From NCBI GenBank assembly GCA_043720875.1, contig JAYSRU010000214.1, positions 1 to 9,130 on the forward strand: 9,130 bases of DNA, written 5' to 3'. A program made the position numbers and the translations under genes. Positions 6,505 to 9,130 of this stretch are shown in pieces. Position 1 is the stretch's first letter. Every line of letters begins with the position of its first letter. The notes under the pieces are model-generated. The model was not told the DNA's origin. It was given only the letters and a program-made list of their open reading frames with translations, and made no database searches. The stretch is from JAYSRU01 sp043720875 (GTDB lineage: Bacteria; Bacteroidota; Bacteroidia; Flavobacteriales_D; Crocinitomicaceae).

Positions 6505-8982
6505 ATGTCTAAAGACGATATTAAGATAAAAAAGAATACCAAAGAAAAAAACGAAGATTTACACGAAGGAGGAGATTATTTTCCGTTGCTTACGGCAGAG
6601 GAGGAAAAATCAATGAACGATGAAGTTTTTCCGGTGTTACTTCCCATATTACCCTTAAGAAATAATGTACTTTTTCCAGGAGTTGTAATTCCTATTACAG
6701 TTGGAAGGGAGTCGTCTCTTAAACTCGTGCGCGAAGCAGAAAAAGGGAATCGAACCATTGGTGTTTTAACACAAATTAATGCCGAAGACGAATTGCCTAC
6801 TGAAGATAACATGTATAAAGTGGGTACGATCGCTCGAATTCTAAGAGTGCTACACATGCCAGATGAAAGCACAACATTGATCATACAAGGTAAACGTAGG
6901 TTTACTATGGAAAAAGTGGTGTCTACAGAACCTTACATGACGGCTTCGACCAAAACAATCAAAGAAAAAGTTGTTTCGAAAGCAAAAAATGAAACGTATA
7001 AGCTTACAATTGAAGCGATTAAAAAACTTGCATTGCAGATTATTAATGATAATCCAAATATCCCGAACGATGCAAGTATGGCTATTGAGACGATTGATAG
7101 TCCTACATTCTTAATCAATTTTATAGCATCTAATTTGGATGCATTAAGTAACAAAAAACAAGCGATTTTGGAGGAATCAGATCCTTTGAAATGTGCAAGA
7201 TTACTTTTTGAAAGCTTAAACGTTGAAGCACAAATGGTGCAATTGCGTGGAGAGATTCAGCAAAAAGCACGCGTTGACATGGATAAGCAACAACGCGAGT
7301 ATTTCTTACAACAACAAATTAGAACCATTCAAGACGAGTTAGGCGATAATCCGCAAGAAGCGGATACGCTAAACATGGAGGATAGAGCCAAACTTAAATT
7401 CTGGAATCCTAAGGTGGAGAAGATATTTAGCAAAGAACTAGATCGTTTTCAACGTCTGAATCCACAAAGTTCAGAGTATTCTGTGCAGCATAATTATTTA
7501 GATTTGATGTTGGATTTACCGTGGAATCATTTTACGGAAGACAAGTTAGATTTGAATCGTGCAGCGAAAATATTGGATCGAGATCATTTTGGTTTAGAGA
7601 AAGTGAAGGAAAGAATCTTGGAGTACCTTGCGGTATTGAAGCTTAAAGGAGATATGAAGTCTCCAATTTTATGTTTTTATGGACCTCCAGGAGTTGGTAA
7701 AACATCCCTTGGGAAATCGATCGCTGAAGCAATTGGACGTAATTACGTGCGCATGTCGCTTGGTGGTGTAAATGATGAGTCTGAAGTGAGAGGGCATCGT
7801 AAAACATACATCGGAGCAATGCCTGGACGTGTAATTCAGAATTTGAAAAAAGCAGGAAGTGCCAACCCTGTTTTTATTTTAGACGAAATTGATAAAGTTG
7901 GAAAAAGTAACCATGGTGATCCATCTTCTGCGTTGCTTGAAGTTTTAGATCCTGAACAAAACAATGAATTTTACGATAATTTTGTAGAAACAGAGTTCGA
8001 CCTTTCGCGCGTAATGTTTATTGCTACAGCAAATAATTTATCTACTATTCCTGGTCCATTAAGAGATAGAATGGAAATTATTGAGGTTTCAGGCTATACT
8101 ATGGAAGAGAAAATTGAAATAGGTAAAAAACATTTATTGCCCAAACAATTAGAAGCGCACGGAATTACGAGCAAAGACTTCTCTTTGGGTAAAAAAGAGA
8201 TAGAAAATTTAATTGATAAATACACCAATGAATCTGGTGTGCGTGGATTAGATAAAGCCATTGCTAAATTGGTTCGAAACAGAGCAAAAGACATTGCGAT
8301 GGAGAATAAGTTTTCAAAGTCTATGTCCAATGAAATCGTTGAAAAAGTTATGGGTCCCGGAAGAGATCGTACAAAATACGACAATAATAATGTTGCCGGA
8401 GTGGTTACTGGTTTGGCATGGACTTCTGTGGGAGGAGATATATTATTTATTGAATCAAGTATTACCAAAGGAAAGGGCAAGTTGACACTTACCGGGAATT
8501 TGGGTAATGTTATGAAAGAATCTGCTGTTATCGCCTTAGAGTTTTTAAAAGCACATTCGGATTGGATTGGTTTGGAGCAAAGGGTATTTGATGAACACAA
8601 CATTCATGTGCACGTTCCTGAAGGTGCTACACCAAAAGATGGACCGAGTGCAGGAGTTACCATGTTGACTTCATTGGCATCGTTATTTAGTCAACGTAAA
8701 GTGAAAAAGAATTTGGCGATGACGGGTGAAATTACATTGAGAGGTGAAGTTTTACCAGTTGGAGGAATCAAAGAAAAGATTTTGGCTGCAAAACGTGCCA
8801 GTATCAAGGAAATCATTTTATGCCAAAGCAATCAAAGAGATATTGAAGAAATTCCTGCTCATTACCTGACGGGCTTAAAGTTTCATTACGTAAAAACAAT
8901 GAAAGAAGTGTTGGCAATTGCATTGACGGATGAATTGGTAGAAAATCCAATTTCACTTGCTGTAGAAATAAAAAATACCTAA
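6505..8982 (+). CDS. lon: ATP-dependent Lon protease (LonA type)
   Basis: Lon is a cytoplasmic hexameric AAA+ serine protease that degrades misfolded and regulatory proteins. The 825 residues cover a complete LonA. A charged tail of about 40 residues is followed by the substrate-binding LON domain (about 44-245, opening LPILPLRNNVLFPG). A helical, coiled-coil-like linker follows (about 246-350, with QQREYFLQQQIRTIQDELG). The AAA+ module has Walker A GPPGVGKT (393-400), Walker B FILDEID (457-463) and DRMEII, with R522 the probable arginine finger. The protease domain has PKDGPSAG with catalytic S715, and GGIKEK with K758; their spacing of 43 equals that of S679/K722 in E. coli Lon. Nothing is missing. 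The first ATG fits the N-terminus common in this phylum. It has its own candidate promoter and downstream terminators, so it is probably monocistronic. Confidence 0.98.
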   Translation: MSKDDIKIKKNTKEKNEDLHEGGDYFPLLTAEEEKSMNDEVFPVLLPILPLRNNVLFPGVVIPITVGRESSLKLVREAEKGNRTIGVLTQINAEDELPTEDNMYKVGTIARILRVLHMPDESTTLIIQGKRRFTMEKVVSTEPYMTASTKTIKEKVVSKAKNETYKLTIEAIKKLALQIINDNPNIPNDASMAIETIDSPTFLINFIASNLDALSNKKQAILEESDPLKCARLLFESLNVEAQMVQLRGEIQQKARVDMDKQQREYFLQQQIRTIQDELGDNPQEADTLNMEDRAKLKFWNPKVEKIFSKELDRFQRLNPQSSEYSVQHNYLDLMLDLPWNHFTEDKLDLNRAAKILDRDHFGLEKVKERILEYLAVLKLKGDMKSPILCFYGPPGVGKTSLGKSIAEAIGRNYVRMSLGGVNDESEVRGHRKTYIGAMPGRVIQNLKKAGSANPVFILDEIDKVGKSNHGDPSSALLEVLDPEQNNEFYDNFVETEFDLSRVMFIATANNLSTIPGPLRDRMEIIEVSGYTMEEKIEIGKKHLLPKQLEAHGITSKDFSLGKKEIENLIDKYTNESGVRGLDKAIAKLVRNRAKDIAMENKFSKSMSNEIVEKVMGPGRDRTKYDNNNVAGVVTGLAWTSVGGDILFIESSITKGKGKLTLTGNLGNVMKESAVIALEFLKAHSDWIGLEQRVFDEHNIHVHVPEGATPKDGPSAGVTMLTSLASLFSQRKVKKNLAMTGEITLRGEVLPVGGIKEKILAAKRASIKEIILCQSNQRDIEEIPAHYLTGLKFHYVKTMKEVLAIALTDELVENPISLAVEIKNT

Positions 8983-8994
8983 AATAGTTTGAAA

Positions 8995-9018
8995 AAAAAG
9001 TAACGTTTTTTACTTTTT
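8995..9018 (+). terminator. AT-rich hairpin after lon, possible weak terminator
   Basis: AAAAAGTAA (8995-9003) pairs with TTACTTTTT (9010-9018) over 9 bp around a 6-nt loop. The stem is almost all A-T, and the only T run is part of the stem, so it is a weak terminator at best. It starts 12 bp after the lon stop codon. Confidence 0.4.
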
Positions 9019-9039
9019 GAGTTATTGGACAACAGTTAT

Positions 9040-9073
9040 AAACGGCACAGAAATTGTTTCTGTGTCGTTTTTT
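9040..9073 (+). terminator. Rho-independent terminator downstream of lon
   Basis: A 14-bp stem (9040-9053 with 9057-9070, core CGGCACAG/CTGTGTCG with one G-U pair) closes a 3-nt TTG loop and ends in six T (9068-9073). It is the main candidate terminator for lon. Confidence 0.9.
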
Positions 9074-9093
9074 GAAATTTATAAAATCAATTT

Positions 9094-9130
9094 ATGACAA
9101 AAATTTACTTCCTCACTGTATTTGCTTTTT
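9094..9130 (+). CDS. Start of an unidentified gene, probably with a signal peptide (3' end missing)
   Basis: An ATG opens a frame with no stop to the window end, reading MTKIYFLTVFAF. One Lys followed by a hydrophobic run is what a signal peptide or first membrane segment looks like, which suggests an exported protein. Only 12 codons are visible, so no family can be assigned. The ATG lies 20 bp after the lon terminator; upstream is A/T-rich with no Shine-Dalgarno, normal for this genome. It could still be a chance frame. Confidence 0.5.
   Translation, partial: MTKIYFLTVFAF

Noticed and set aside
8094..8603. Minus-strand open frame of 169 codons
   Set aside because: It lies wholly inside lon, antisense to the conserved AAA+ and protease regions; its product shows no recognisable domain and it has no promoter.

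Overview
The window reads as a chromosomal stretch from a low-GC member of the Bacteroidota, most likely Flavobacteriales or a relative. Four things in the sequence support this. The first protein ends in a type IX secretion (Por) C-terminal sorting domain. The best promoters match the Bacteroidota sigma consensus TTG-N19-TAnnTTTG. Start codons lack Shine-Dalgarno sequences and are preceded by A-rich DNA instead. The GlmU-like enzyme and type B L31 are of the kinds typical of this phylum. I cannot name the species.

Layout: (1) Bases 1-2445 hold the 3' part of a large secreted protein with seven Ig/PKD-like modules and a T9SS sorting domain, followed by a strong terminator. (2) Bases 2555-3199 encode a FrnE-like DsbA-family thiol oxidoreductase. 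(3) Bases 3263-4657, on the minus strand, encode a lipoprotein with an Ig-like domain and a right-handed beta-helix. (4) Divergent from it, at 4781-5035, is rpmE2 (zinc-independent L31), with a near-ideal promoter and its own terminator. (5) Bases 5234-6397 encode the alternative bacterial GlmU-type enzyme for UDP-GlcNAc synthesis. (6) Bases 6505-8982 encode Lon protease, followed by two hairpins, the second a strong terminator. (7) At 9094 a new plus-strand gene starts with a hydrophobic N-terminus and runs off the window.

Most genes look like separate transcription units: terminators follow the first gene, rpmE2 and lon, and gaps of 63-198 bp separate the genes. Together they are ordinary housekeeping (translation, cell-wall precursor synthesis, protein quality control, thiol redox) beside two cell-envelope or secreted proteins. 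I found no mobile element, CRISPR array, tRNA, rRNA or defence system, and no clear undescribed multi-gene system. The most unusual signals are a 574-residue stretch with no lysine or arginine in the secreted protein, and a 14-bp direct repeat with 21-bp period around the likely lon promoter.
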